This document shows positions 33,258-42,431 of a stretch of DNA of 64,000 nt, one piece after another. Both the position numbers and the translations under genes were made by a program. How positions within the stretch are numbered: the stretch's first letter is position 1; every line of letters starts with the position of its first letter. The stretch spans positions 62,001 to 126,000 of the forward strand of contig NZ_JAQMHX010000012.1 in assembly GCF_028331445.1 (NCBI RefSeq). The letters are read 5' to 3'. This stretch comes from Candidatus Phyllobacterium onerii. GTDB lineage: Bacteria; Pseudomonadota; Alphaproteobacteria; Rhizobiales; Rhizobiaceae. Below the pieces are notes generated by a model that ran no database searches, was not told the origin of the DNA, and saw only the letters and a program-made list of their open reading frames with translations.

Positions 33258-33398
33258 ATGTTTATTCTTCTAAGCATTGCTATGATGATTTCCATGATGG
33301 TTTCAGCATTGATCATGATTATCGAAGAGAACAAAAAACGGGAAGCCCCGGTTAAGACTTCCCGTTTTGGTGTCTATCATCCCCGTCGCGATCACTGA
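33258..33398 (+). CDS. Possible 46-residue single-helix membrane protein overlapping the gyrA terminator
   Basis: ATG at 33258 preceded by AAGGGA. The product begins MFILLSIAMMISMMVSALIM, a Met-rich hydrophobic helix, then continues with a charged tail (EENKKREAPVKTSRFGVYHP) to TGA at 33396-33398. Helix plus basic tail is typical of small inner-membrane proteins. Its second half contains the stem-loop that ends gyrA transcription on the other strand. It may be a real small protein or a chance frame; conservation of the peptide would decide. Confidence 0.45.
   Translation: MFILLSIAMMISMMVSALIMIIEENKKREAPVKTSRFGVYHPRRDH
33335..33368 (-). terminator. gyrA terminator
   Basis: AAAACGGGAAG (33335-33345) and CTTCCCGTTTT (33358-33368) are perfect 11-nt complements with a 12-nt loop. 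Read leftward from gyrA, the stem ends in a run of T residues (complement of 33333-33338). It lies 47 bp past the gyrA stop. Confidence 0.85.
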
Positions 33399-33414
33399 TC
33401 GCAAACAAACAGCT

Positions 33415-36219
33415 CTAGATTTCTTCAGAGCCGTCTGTTGTGTCCGGTGCTACGACTTCACCTTCAAGTACGGTTTCAGCCTCGATTTCATCGGTTTCGG
33501 TTTCCGAAATCCGCTCTACCGAAACGACCTTCTCGCCATCGGCTGTATTGAAGATCGTGACGCCCTTCGTTGAGCGCCCGGCAATACGGATGCCGTTGAC
33601 CGGTACGCGGATCAGCTGTCCGCCATCGGAGACAAGCAGGATCTGATCCGAAGCCTCTACCGGGAACAAGGACACGAGCTTGCCAATCTCATCGGTCTTC
33701 GATGTATCAGTCGCGCGAATACCCTTGCCACCCCGTCCAGAGACGCGGAATTCATAGGACGACGAGCGTTTGCCATATCCGTATTCGCTGACGGTAAGAA
33801 CAGTCTGCTCGCGATCACGCAGTTCGGAATAACGTTCTGGCGACAGGTCCGCCACATCCGTCGCTTCCTCGCCAACGAGTGCCACCTCTTCCGTGTCGTC
33901 CGCACCCTGCGCGCGTCGATCAGCAGCAGCCTGCTTCAGATAGGCCGAGCGTTCGGCAGGACTTGCCTCGACGTGTCCAAGGATAGCCATTGAAATGATT
34001 TTATCGCCTGGAGCCAGCGAAATACCGCGAACGCCGATTGAGTTGCGACCGACGAAGACACGCACATCGGTTACCGGGAAGCGGATGCACTGACCACCGG
34101 CGGCAGTCAGCAACACATCATCGAATTCGTCACACGTATCGACGCTGAGGATTTCGTCGCCCTCGTCCTCCAGTTTCATCGCAATCTTGCCATTGCGATT
34201 GACCTGAACGAAGTCCGACAGTTTGTTGCGGCGTACCGTTCCGCGTGTCGTCGCAAACATCACGTCGAGATTGGCCCAGCTTACCTCGTCCTCCGGCAGC
34301 GGCATGATCGTGGTAATGCGTTCGCCCTGTTCGAGCGGCAGCATGTTGATCAAGGCCTTGCCGCGCGATTGCGGCGTGCCGATCGGCAGGCGCCAGACCT
34401 TTTCCTTGTAGACGATACCGCGCGAAGAGAAGAACAGCATCGGCGTATGCGTGTTGGCGACGAAGAGCCGTGTGACGAAATCCTCGTCCTTCATCGAAAC
34501 GCCCGAACGGCCCTTGCCGCCGCGGCGCTGTGCGCGATAGGTCGCCAGCGGAACACGCTTGATATAGCCGGCATGGCTGACCGTCACGACCATGTCTTCA
34601 CGGGCGATGAGGTCTTCATCGTCCATGTCGGCGCCGCCATCGGTCAATACCGAGCGGCGCGGTGTGCCGAATTCATCGCGAATGGCAATGAGTTCGTCCT
34701 TGACGATGCCCATGATCCGCAGACGCGATGCCAGGATCTCAAGGTAGTCGGCAATTTCAACACCGATCTTATTGAGCTCATCGGCGATTTCATCGCGTCC
34801 GAGTGCTGTCAGGCGCTGCAGGCGCAGATCGAGAATGGCCCGCGCCTGCTCTTCCGACAAATTATAGGTGTTGTCGTCGTTGAGCTTATGACGCGGATCC
34901 GCAATCAACTGGATCAACGGCGCAACATCACTCGCAGGCCACCGGCGTTCCATCAACTGGTCACGCGCTGTCTGCGGATCCGGTGCCCGGCGGATCAGTG
35001 CAATGATCTCGTCGATGTTAGCGACGGCAATCGCAAGACCAACCAATACATGGGCGCGGTCACGTGCCTTGCGCAGCAGGAACTTGGTCCGGCGGCTGAC
35101 GACTTCCTCGCGGAAGCTGACGAAAGCCCGCAGAATGTCGAGAAGGTTGAGAAGCCCTGGCTTGCCACCATTGAGCGCAACCATGTTGGCGCCAAAAGAC
35201 GACTGCAGTGGCGTGAAGCGGTAAAGCTGGTTGATGATGACATCGGTAACCGCATCGCGCTTCAGTTCGACCACAACACGATAGCCGTCACGATCGGATT
35301 CATCGCGAATGTCGGAAATGCCTTCAATGCGCTTTTCACGCACCAGATCGGCCATCTTCTCGATCATCGTCGCCTTGTTGACCTGATAAGGCACCTCGGT
35401 GATGATAATGGCCTCGCGATCACCGCGCATGCTCTCGACGGCGACCTTGCCGCGCATCAGGATCGAGCCGCGGCCCGTGCTGTAAGCCGAGTAAATACCG
35501 GAACGGCCGAGGATCAGGCCGCCGGTCGGAAAATCCGGACCTGGAATGTGTTCCATCATTTCCGGCAGTTCGATCGCCGGATTGTCGATCAGCGCAATAC
35601 AGCCGTTGATGACCTCGGCTAGATTGTGCGGAGGCACGTTCGTCGCCATGCCGACGGCAATGCCGCCCGAACCATTGACGAGAAGATTGGGGAAACGCGC
35701 CGGCAGAACGGTCGGTTCCTGCTCGCGGCCATCGTAATTGTCCTGGAAATCGACAGTTTCCTTGTCGATATCGGAGAGCAGCGACTCCGTGACCTTCTCC
35801 AGCCGGCACTCCGTGTACCGCATCGCTGCGGGGGAATCGCCATCGATCGACCCGAAATTGCCCTGGCCGTCGACCAAAGGATCACGCAGCGACCAGTCCT
35901 GCGCCATGCGGACGAGTGCATCATAGATCGAGGCGTCGCCATGCGGATGGTATTTACCCATCACTTCACCGACGACACCTGCCGACTTGCGATAGGACCG
36001 GTTCCACGACAGACCCATTTCGTTCATCGCATGCAATATGCGTCGATGCACGGGCTTCAGGCCGTCGCGCACGTCGGGCAGCGCACGGCTAACGATCACG
36101 CTCATCGCGTAGTCGAGATAGGAGCGCTGCATTTCCTCGATGATGGAAATCGGCTCTATCCCGAAGGACGGTCCGGATTTATCGTCTTCGGAGCCAGGAG
36201 GTGGAGTTAAATCAGACAC
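33415..36219 (-). CDS. gyrA: DNA gyrase subunit A
   Basis: A 934-residue type II topoisomerase subunit that, with GyrB, introduces negative supercoils. The catalytic tyrosine is Y135 (AAMRYTECR). The DNA-gate segment of the quinolone-resistance region reads [17 protein letters not shown], so the position equivalent to E. coli Ser83 is Ala96, while the Asp87 equivalent (D100) is kept. The GyrA box in the C-terminal pinwheel is visible as QRRGGKG. An acidic stretch ([20 protein letters not shown]) is inserted in the C-terminal domain and the tail is acidic. Single gene, with its own terminator. Confidence 0.97.
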   Translation of the reverse strand: MSDLTPPPGSEDDKSGPSFGIEPISIIEEMQRSYLDYAMSVIVSRALPDVRDGLKPVHRRILHAMNEMGLSWNRSYRKSAGVVGEVMGKYHPHGDASIYDALVRMAQDWSLRDPLVDGQGNFGSIDGDSPAAMRYTECRLEKVTESLLSDIDKETVDFQDNYDGREQEPTVLPARFPNLLVNGSGGIAVGMATNVPPHNLAEVINGCIALIDNPAIELPEMMEHIPGPDFPTGGLILGRSGIYSAYSTGRGSILMRGKVAVESMRGDREAIIITEVPYQVNKATMIEKMADLVREKRIEGISDIRDESDRDGYRVVVELKRDAVTDVIINQLYRFTPLQSSFGANMVALNGGKPGLLNLLDILRAFVSFREEVVSRRTKFLLRKARDRAHVLVGLAIAVANIDEIIALIRRAPDPQTARDQLMERRWPASDVAPLIQLIADPRHKLNDDNTYNLSEEQARAILDLRLQRLTALGRDEIADELNKIGVEIADYLEILASRLRIMGIVKDELIAIRDEFGTPRRSVLTDGGADMDDEDLIAREDMVVTVSHAGYIKRVPLATYRAQRRGGKGRSGVSMKDEDFVTRLFVANTHTPMLFFSSRGIVYKEKVWRLPIGTPQSRGKALINMLPLEQGERITTIMPLPEDEVSWANLDVMFATTRGTVRRNKLSDFVQVNRNGKIAMKLEDEGDEILSVDTCDEFDDVLLTAAGGQCIRFPVTDVRVFVGRNSIGVRGISLAPGDKIISMAILGHVEASPAERSAYLKQAAADRRAQGADDTEEVALVGEEATDVADLSPERYSELRDREQTVLTVSEYGYGKRSSSYEFRVSGRGGKGIRATDTSKTDEIGKLVSLFPVEASDQILLVSDGGQLIRVPVNGIRIAGRSTKGVTIFNTADGEKVVSVERISETETDEIEAETVLEGEVVAPDTTDGSEEI

Positions 36220-36472
36220 GAGGCACTCATCTTTCGGATAGAATCAATCTTTGATCTTATAGAGGCTTTTCAAGCCAAAAGCTAATAAACGGCGCGTTAA
36301 TACACAGCTGAAAACCCTTTGAAATCAATGGGATAAAATGGCATTTCTCATGCGGTGAAAAACTTCTGGGCTGAATTGCATGTTTCTCGACGTTGGACAG
36401 CGAATCCGGTAGGTTGAATCAGCTATAACAGCTGGGTTGGTGCAGCTTTAAACAGAAAAGAAAAGCAAAATC

Positions 36473-37102
36473 GTGGCGTACTCAGACACCATCCTCAATG
36501 CCTTTGTGACGCTCATGGTAACGATCGATCCGCCCGGTCTCGCACCACTGTTTCTGGCCCTGACGACGGGCATGAACCGGGCGGAACGCAGTCAGGTTGC
36601 CCTCCGGTCCAGCCTGACGGCATTTATCGTTCTCACCGTTTTTGCAATTGCCGGTGCACAGATACTTGCCCTCTTCGGCATTACGCTCGGCGCTTTCCGC
36701 ATTGCGGGTGGTCTGCTTCTCTTCTGGATAGCCTTCGAGATGATCTTTGAGCGGCGTAACGAGCGCAAGGAGAGAAGTGCGGAGGTTGCGATTACAAAGG
36801 ATCACATCCGTAACATTGCCGCCTTTCCTTTGGCGATACCGTTGATTGCCGGTCCAGGCGCGATTTCTGCAACCATTCTTCTGGCTGGAACCCTTTCGAG
36901 CGCCACATCGCGACTGGCGTTGATCGGCATAATCCTCATCTGCATAGCCTCTTGCTATGCTGTGTTTTTCCTTGCCGAACGTATCGACGGCTTTCTTGGC
37001 GAAACAGGCCGTTCGATATTAACCAGACTGCTCGGCGTAATTCTCGCCGCCCTCGCCGTCCAGTTCGTAGCGGACGGTATCCGGACCCTCGTCAACAGCT
37101 GA
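36473..37102 (+). CDS. MarC-family integral membrane protein
   Basis: A 209-residue, six-helix membrane protein of the MarC/UPF0056 family: it opens with FVTLMVTIDPPGLAPLFLALT and contains a central FPLAIPLIAGPGAISATILL. MarC proteins have no established transport substrate; the old link to multiple antibiotic resistance has been withdrawn. The start is a GTG without an obvious ribosome binding site. Divergent from gyrA across 253 bp, in which I see no further gene. Confidence 0.9.
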   Translation: MAYSDTILNAFVTLMVTIDPPGLAPLFLALTTGMNRAERSQVALRSSLTAFIVLTVFAIAGAQILALFGITLGAFRIAGGLLLFWIAFEMIFERRNERKERSAEVAITKDHIRNIAAFPLAIPLIAGPGAISATILLAGTLSSATSRLALIGIILICIASCYAVFFLAERIDGFLGETGRSILTRLLGVILAALAVQFVADGIRTLVNS

Positions 37103-37105
37103 CAG

Positions 37106-37522
37106 TCAGTAACCCGGGCTTATGCGGACATCGACGCCATCGCTAAAAACGACCGTCAGGGGCTTGCCTGCGATGATCTCACCAAGTTCGGGCGCAATCG
37201 CCAGTGGGATTGCCTTGTTGACGGTTTCAAGGGCCGAAGACACAAACGCTTCCTTGACGACCCGGTCGCCGCCCGGTGTTCTGAAAGTGACGCGCGGCTG
37301 TGCGATGACCGAACCATCCCGCCGCAATGCAAAGCGCAATGTTACGCCCATATCTTCGGCGCCGCTTGGCCGGTCCCAGCAGGCAAGAAGCGCCGAGCCG
37401 ATTTCTCTCGTGGAATATATGGGCTCGCTTTTGCCGCAAGTCTGCTCGGATGCCAAAACAGGCACCAGACCGGGAAATGTGAGAGCCATGGCTGCTATGA
37501 AGCCCCCCCAGATCGAACGCAT
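37106..37522 (-). CDS. Small secreted protein with a TonB/TolA C-terminal-like domain
   Basis: A 138-residue protein with a signal peptide (SIWGGFIAAMALTFPGLVPV, cleavage near LAS) and two cysteines (TCGKS, LACWDRP). The central strand-rich segment MGVTLRFALRRDGSVIAQPRV resembles the TonB/TolA C-terminal fold. No membrane anchor remains after cleavage, so it should be periplasmic. It begins 10 bp after the NADH dehydrogenase stop and is probably co-transcribed. The longer frame to 37567 would overlap that gene and lacks the signal at its N-terminus. Function unknown. Confidence 0.65.
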   Translation of the reverse strand: MRSIWGGFIAAMALTFPGLVPVLASEQTCGKSEPIYSTREIGSALLACWDRPSGAEDMGVTLRFALRRDGSVIAQPRVTFRTPGGDRVVKEAFVSSALETVNKAIPLAIAPELGEIIAGKPLTVVFSDGVDVRISPGY

Positions 37523-37532
37523 GACAAACAAT

Positions 37533-38834
37533 TCAGCGCGTCTCTGCTTCGGTTCCATCCGTGGCATCCCTTTGCGTGATCAATCGTGCGCTGCGAACCC
37601 CGCTGACGGAAATCCACAGCCAGCTCAATGCCACGGCCAACCGGTTGCGTACGCCGATGAGAAAATAGATATGTGCCAAGCCCCAGAGCCACCAGGCGAG
37701 ATAGCCCTTCAGTTTGATCCAGCCGAAATCGGTAACCGCCGCACGCTTGCCGATCGTCGCAAGATCGCCCGCATGGCGATAAACAAACGGCCGCGGCGTC
37801 TGATCACCGCCGAGCCTTGCCTTGATGGTTTCAGCAATGTGCTTACCTTGCTGTTTCGCTGCGGGCGCGATCCCCGGCACAGTCCCCTTGCCGCCATTCG
37901 GAACGGTCGCCGTATCGCCGATCACGAATATTTCGGGATGGTCCGGCGCGGTCAAATCGGGATTGACGACAACACGTCCGGCTCGGTCGGATGGCGCGTT
38001 CAGCCATTTGGCAGCTGGAGACGCCTGCACGCCGGCTGCCCAGATGATAGTCCTGGCACGCAGCGACTGGCCGCCGAATTCAACGCCGTCAGCATGACAT
38101 GCTGTAACCGGATGGCCGAGATGAACCGTCACGCCCAGCTTTTCCAGTGCTCGCTTCGCATAAGCCGACATATCTTCGCTAAACGCAGGCAGCACGCGGG
38201 GGCCACCCTCGATCAGCACCACTTGTGCCTCTGCGGGGTCTATCACTCTGAAATCGCCCTTCAACGTATCACGCGCGAGATCGGCTATTGTTCCGGCGAT
38301 CTCGACACCTGTGGGCCCACCGCCAATGATCACCAGGGTCAGATATTCCATGCGCTTGGCAGGATCCGGTTCGCGCTCGGCCTTTTCAAACGCTGTAAGA
38401 ATGCGTCGGCGGATCATCGTGGCGTCTTCGAGCGTCTTCAGACCAGGCGCATAAGGCTCCCAATCATCGTGACCGAAATAGGCGTGGCGAGCGCCGGTCG
38501 CCAGCACCAGTGTATCGTAGGGAATTGTCTCACCGTCCGCGGTTGAAACAGTCCGGGCAGCCGTATCGACACTTTCAACAGTGCCGAGCAAGGTCTTGAC
38601 GTTCTTGTACTTCCGCACGAGGTGCCTGATCGGCCAGGCAATTTCCGAAGTGGCCAATGTCGATGTTGCGACCTGATACAGGAGCGGCTGGAACAGATGG
38701 TGGTTACGCTGGTCGATAATTGTAATGTCGATATCGACATTACGGAGATTATAGACAGCCTCCAGGCCACCGAAACCTCCGCCGACGACGACAAGGCGGT
38801 GTTTGCTGTGGGATCGCGTCTGGATTTCAGTCAT
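37533..38834 (-). CDS. ndh: Type II NADH dehydrogenase (non-proton-pumping NADH:quinone oxidoreductase)
   Basis: A 433-residue FAD protein. The N-terminal dinucleotide motif is VVVGGGFGGLEAV, the second, NADH-binding motif VIIGGGPTGVEIAGTI, and the FAD-closing segment EIFVIGDTATV. The C-terminal amphipathic/hydrophobic region (GYLAWWLWGLAHIYFLIGVRN) is the membrane-binding part of NDH-2 enzymes. It oxidises NADH and reduces the quinone pool without pumping. The frame extends to 38975, but the ATG at 38834 (MTEIQTRS) gives a normal N-terminus. Confidence 0.9.
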   Translation of the reverse strand: MTEIQTRSHSKHRLVVVGGGFGGLEAVYNLRNVDIDITIIDQRNHHLFQPLLYQVATSTLATSEIAWPIRHLVRKYKNVKTLLGTVESVDTAARTVSTADGETIPYDTLVLATGARHAYFGHDDWEPYAPGLKTLEDATMIRRRILTAFEKAEREPDPAKRMEYLTLVIIGGGPTGVEIAGTIADLARDTLKGDFRVIDPAEAQVVLIEGGPRVLPAFSEDMSAYAKRALEKLGVTVHLGHPVTACHADGVEFGGQSLRARTIIWAAGVQASPAAKWLNAPSDRAGRVVVNPDLTAPDHPEIFVIGDTATVPNGGKGTVPGIAPAAKQQGKHIAETIKARLGGDQTPRPFVYRHAGDLATIGKRAAVTDFGWIKLKGYLAWWLWGLAHIYFLIGVRNRLAVALSWLWISVSGVRSARLITQRDATDGTEAETR

Positions 38835-38917
38835 GATGAGGCTCCGATGCACAGAGGTCTTGGCCCTAAGCCTGTCTAACAGACCAATTGCCATGCGACA
38901 ATTGCACGAAATACCGA

Positions 38918-39811
38918 TCAGGGATGAGTTATCGAGAGGTCTCTGAGAGGTTCGACGCCGATCAGTGCGGCCCAACGGCCGGGTGTCATGCCGAACGCTT
39001 TCTTGAACTGCCGGTTGAGATGGCTTTGGTCGTTGAATCCTGTTTCCACCGCAATCCCGGCAAGCGGTTCGCCGGTCTTGATCATCTCTCGGGCCCGTTG
39101 CAGGCGCCGCATCAACAAGAAGCGATGGGGGCTCGTTGCGTAGAGCGTACGGAAGTGCCGGGATAAAGCGTAGCGATCAAGGCCGCTTACCGCTTCAAGC
39201 TCGTCCGATCGTACAAGACGCAGGGCGTACTCTTCGAGATAATCGCGTGCCAATTCTGTTTGCCGGATCGCCGGCGCACTCAGCGGTCTGACATGCTGTC
39301 TTGCATGCCGCGCCAAGCCGAGGGTCAGCTGTGAAACGACATCGTCGACCAGTAGTTCATCCAGTTCCTCATCGAGATTGCCGAGAGCTGCTGCCAGGGC
39401 ACCCTGTAGCGCCGGATCAGCGATGACAGGATCGTTGACGAATGGCAGCGCGCCTTGGCGGTCGCCAAGCGATTGCAACGCCAGCGCCGGTTCCAGATAG
39501 AGCATGCGATAGCGCAGGCCATCATCGGTGCCAGCGGCGCCATCATGCATCTCGTCGGGATGGATCACGATGATATTGCCAGGCATGCTGTGGCGCCGTT
39601 CTCCGCGATACGAGAACGTCTGCACGCCGTGCAGCGTCACACCGATCGCATAGGTGTCGTGCCGGTGCAAATCATAGGCATCCCCGGCAAACCGCGCTTC
39701 GATGCGCTCAAGGCCCGGATTGGACGGCGCAGATGTAATTGCATCCTGCACGGGAAGTTTGCACAAACGTCCAAGACCTCGCGCGGCCTCTTCGCCTAAA
39801 ACGTTTTGCAT
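38918..39811 (-). CDS. AraC-family transcriptional regulator
   Basis: A 297-residue regulator with an N-terminal cupin sensor domain (LHRHDTYAIGVTLHG, then PGNIIVIHPDEMHDG) and two C-terminal HTH motifs (LEAVSGLDRYALSRHFRTLY; IAVETGFNDQSHLNRQFKKAFG, shown in part). This AraC subfamily commonly sits beside an exporter or DUF2000 gene; here it is divergent from the DUF2000 gene, 38 bp away. A second member of the same subfamily lies at 55998. The ligand is unknown. Confidence 0.9.
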   Translation of the reverse strand: MQNVLGEEAARGLGRLCKLPVQDAITSAPSNPGLERIEARFAGDAYDLHRHDTYAIGVTLHGVQTFSYRGERRHSMPGNIIVIHPDEMHDGAAGTDDGLRYRMLYLEPALALQSLGDRQGALPFVNDPVIADPALQGALAAALGNLDEELDELLVDDVVSQLTLGLARHARQHVRPLSAPAIRQTELARDYLEEYALRLVRSDELEAVSGLDRYALSRHFRTLYATSPHRFLLMRRLQRAREMIKTGEPLAGIAVETGFNDQSHLNRQFKKAFGMTPGRWAALIGVEPLRDLSITHP

Positions 39812-39849
39812 AAGTTCAACTCTTCCATGACTGACGGAGAATTATATCG

Positions 39850-40257
39850 ATGTTCGATACCAAAATTGCAATCGTGTTGCGAAACGACATGGCCCCATGG
39901 CAGGCATTGAACGTGACGGCGTTTCTGACAAGCGGCATTGTTGCGCAATCGCCCGACGTGATCGGCGAGCCCTATCGTGACAAGGCCGGGAACACTTACA
40001 ACCCGCTTTCCATCCAGCCTGTGATTGTGCTGGCTGCCGATCAGGCAACGATTTCAAATATTCACCGCCGTTCGCTCGAACGCGACATCAAAACCTGTCT
40101 CTATATCGAGGAGATGTTCTCGACTGGCCACGACGCGGCCAACCGCGCTGTCTTTGCACAATTCGCGCCGGAAGATGCGAAAGTCGTCGGCATCGCCATG
40201 CGAGCCGACAAGAAACTGGTCGACAAGATTACCAAGGGCGCCAGAATGCATCCTTGA
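39850..40257 (+). CDS. DUF2000 family protein
   Basis: A 135-residue cytosolic protein matching the DUF2000 family by the opening KIAIVLRNDMAPWQALNVTAF, a central PVIVLAADQ and the C-terminal KVVGIAMRADKKLVDKIT. The fold is related to peptidyl-tRNA hydrolase 2, but no activity is known to me. GGAG precedes the ATG. Divergent from an AraC regulator and convergent with the acetyltransferase. Confidence 0.85.
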   Translation: MFDTKIAIVLRNDMAPWQALNVTAFLTSGIVAQSPDVIGEPYRDKAGNTYNPLSIQPVIVLAADQATISNIHRRSLERDIKTCLYIEEMFSTGHDAANRAVFAQFAPEDAKVVGIAMRADKKLVDKITKGARMHP

Positions 40258-40266
40258 GGGTTGTCA

Positions 40267-40899
40267 TCACGTACAGACACTCAGTGCGTCGACGTCGGCA
40301 GAGACGATATGCTGCAGGTTACGGCTGATCTTTTCGATGGGCCAATCCCACCAGGCCAACGCCTCAAGCTTATTGACGACATCCGGCTCAAAACGACTCT
40401 TGATGGTCTTGGCCGGATTGCCGCCGACGATCGTATAGGGTGGGACGTCGGCAGTCACGACGGAACGCGATGAAATAATAGCGCCGTTGCCGATGCTGAC
40501 GCCCGGCATGATCAAGGCTTCATAGCCAATCCAGACGTCACTACCGATGATGGTGTCGCCCTTGAATGGCAGGTCGCCGGGTTGCGGCATGACCTTTTCC
40601 CAGCCATTGCCGAATATCTGAAAGGGATAGGTGGATATGCCTGAAAGCTTGTGGTTGGCACCATTCATGATGAAGCGCGCACCCTTGGCCAAAGCGCAGA
40701 ACTTTCCAATGATCAGTTTGTCTCCGATGAACGGAAAGCGATAAAGCACGTTTCTTTCAAAACCCTCAGAATCTTCCGGATCATCGTAGTACGTATAATC
40801 GCCAACGATAATGTTGGGACTAGTGATCGTGTTCTTGATAAAGCACACCTGAGGAAACCCCTGCATTGGATGCTTGTTTTCTGGGCTCGGTCCGTTCAT
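40267..40899 (-). CDS. CatB/Vat-type xenobiotic O-acetyltransferase
   Basis: A 210-residue left-handed beta-helix (hexapeptide) acetyltransferase. The catalytic His is H83 in FIMNGANHKLSGIST, followed by the repeats IIGSDVWIGYEALIMPGVSIGNGA and the C-terminal YTIVGGNPAKTIKSRF. The family O-acetylates chloramphenicol or streptogramin A, using acetyl-CoA, in the cytosol. Chromosomal members without mobile elements nearby, as here, are common in soil bacteria and are not necessarily resistance determinants. It ends only 9 bp from the convergent DUF2000 gene. Confidence 0.88.
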   Translation of the reverse strand: MNGPSPENKHPMQGFPQVCFIKNTITSPNIIVGDYTYYDDPEDSEGFERNVLYRFPFIGDKLIIGKFCALAKGARFIMNGANHKLSGISTYPFQIFGNGWEKVMPQPGDLPFKGDTIIGSDVWIGYEALIMPGVSIGNGAIISSRSVVTADVPPYTIVGGNPAKTIKSRFEPDVVNKLEALAWWDWPIEKISRNLQHIVSADVDALSVCT

Positions 40900-40982
40900 G
40901 GGAACTCCGCAATCGGTGTGGAGGATTTGAGGCGGTCATTGTCACACAGGACATGGCGAAATCTTGACGCCACACTCGCCAC

Positions 40983-41429
40983 TCATGTGAGCTGCCACCC
41001 CTCTGCCAGCATGAAAACGACCATATAACGCATGGTCTTTGCGATGGTTACGAGGACCAGGAAGCTTGGCAAGGGTTCCCGCAGGACACCGGCAACCACT
41101 GTCAGCGGATCGCCAATGATCGGGGCCCAGCTCAGCAAAAGTGTCCACCTGCCATAGCGATGATACCAGGAGGCGGCGCGGTCGAGTTGCGCGTGGCTGG
41201 CGGGAAACCATTTGCGGTCGCGAAACCTGTCTATGCCGCGGCCAAGCAGCCAGTTGACCACCGAGCCAAGCACGTTACCGATACTGGCCACAGCTATCAG
41301 CGCAGCCGGCGAATATGAATTGCTGAGGAGAAGTCCGGCAAGTGCCGCCTCCGACTGCATCGGAAGGACAGTCGCCGCAGCGAAGGCTATTGCGAATAGC
41401 CCAGCATAAACGCCCAGATCACTGATCAT
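40983..41429 (-). CDS. YqaA-like (DedA/SNARE-associated family) membrane protein
   Basis: A 148-residue protein with about four helices and the YqaA/DedA-type conserved segments VLPMQSEAALAGLLL, ASIGNVLGSVVNWLLGRG and WAPIIGDPLTVVAGVLR. The related DedA family is linked to lipid scrambling and envelope homeostasis; the role of this short form is not established. It is separated from the acetyltransferase by 83 bp and from ssb by 45 bp, all on the minus strand. Confidence 0.85.
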   Translation of the reverse strand: MISDLGVYAGLFAIAFAAATVLPMQSEAALAGLLLSNSYSPAALIAVASIGNVLGSVVNWLLGRGIDRFRDRKWFPASHAQLDRAASWYHRYGRWTLLLSWAPIIGDPLTVVAGVLREPLPSFLVLVTIAKTMRYMVVFMLAEGWQLT

Positions 41430-41474
41430 GACTGGGCGCTGTATCGTTCATTTGGGTCTTATTGGATCTGGATC

Positions 41475-41990
41475 TCAGAACGGGATTTCGTCGTCGAGAT
41501 CGCGCGAGAAATTGCCGCCTGCACTCGACGAACTGCTCGACGATGCACTGGAACGGCCGAAATCCGAACCCTCATTGTCCGATACTTGCCCGCGACCCGA
41601 ATTGTTATCGAACGAACGTCCACCGCCAGCATTTTCACCGCGTGAATCGAGCATTTGCAATTCACCACGGAACTTCTGCAGAACGACTTCTGTCGAATAG
41701 CGGTCGTTACCAGTCTGATCCTGCCATTTGCGAGTCTGCAGAGCACCTTCGAGATAGACCTTCATGCCCTTTTTCAGGTATTGCTCGGCAACCTTGGCAA
41801 GATTGTCATTGAAGATAACGACACTGTGCCATTCGGTCTTTTCCTTGCGCTCGCCGCTGTTCTTGTCGCGCCAGCTTTCCGACGTGGCGATGCGAAGGTT
41901 GACGACCGGATCGCCAGAACCGAGCCGCCGGATTTCCGGATCAGCGCCAAGATTTCCTACCAAAATGACCTTGTTGACACTGCCTGCCAT
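41475..41990 (-). CDS. ssb: Single-stranded DNA-binding protein
   Basis: A 171-residue SSB. The OB fold runs from [20 protein letters not shown] to about residue 110, then a Gly/Ser-rich linker with a run of serines, and the acidic protein-docking tip DDEIPF. The frame opens at 42047, but the ATG at 41990 starts the canonical N-terminus. A LexA box lies in the divergent gap shared with uvrA. It coats single-stranded DNA in replication, recombination and repair. Confidence 0.96.
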   Translation of the reverse strand: MAGSVNKVILVGNLGADPEIRRLGSGDPVVNLRIATSESWRDKNSGERKEKTEWHSVVIFNDNLAKVAEQYLKKGMKVYLEGALQTRKWQDQTGNDRYSTEVVLQKFRGELQMLDSRGENAGGGRSFDNNSGRGQVSDNEGSDFGRSSASSSSSSSAGGNFSRDLDDEIPF

Positions 41991-42431
41991 GATCTGAACT
42001 CCGTAAATTCCGCTTTTAAAATTTTCGCCATCATACAGAAGCCGCATTCAAGACGGGGCAACTGATTACCGCTATCCACAATATACAGTCCCGGGTCGCG
42101 CTCGCATCGACCGCCACCAAAACCCTCCTGCCAGATTTGTCAGGAGACTTGCCGCGCTTCCAACGCAGCCACGGACCGCAACGCACCTGGTTTTTTACAG
42201 CCAACGCTTGAACAAGACTGCTTTCACACCCTGTCAGCACTGTGTCAGTAGAGCATCCACAGTTTGTTCTTTTTTTGTTCTATCACTTGCCCTAACAATG
42301 TCAACATGACTATGGTGATTCCAATAGGGTTTGACCTCGTAAAGCGGAGAAGACTTTCTAAATATAGGAAAGCCGCTCGCTGAGGGCCATAACTCCTTCC
42401 AAATAGCGCGCCCTCTCAAAGGCAAACACAT
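41991..42431. other. Divergent ssb-uvrA control region
   Basis: 441 bp with no gene. It holds the LexA box at 42266-42280 and the promoters of both flanking repair genes; the long leaders on both sides show no further feature I can name. Confidence 0.6.
42266..42280. promoter_or_regulatory. LexA (SOS) box
   Basis: GTTC-T7-GTTC at 42266-42280 matches exactly the alphaproteobacterial LexA consensus GTTC-N7-GTTC. It lies between divergent ssb and uvrA, so either or both should be DNA-damage inducible. Confidence 0.88.

Noticed and set aside
34369-35622. 417-codon frame opposite gyrA
   Set aside because: Shadow of gyrA on the other strand; typical antisense frame in GC-rich DNA.
40267-40899. 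Acquired antibiotic resistance gene
   Set aside because: The CatB/Vat-type enzyme has no mobile element or foreign-looking context nearby; a chromosomal housekeeping relative is as likely.
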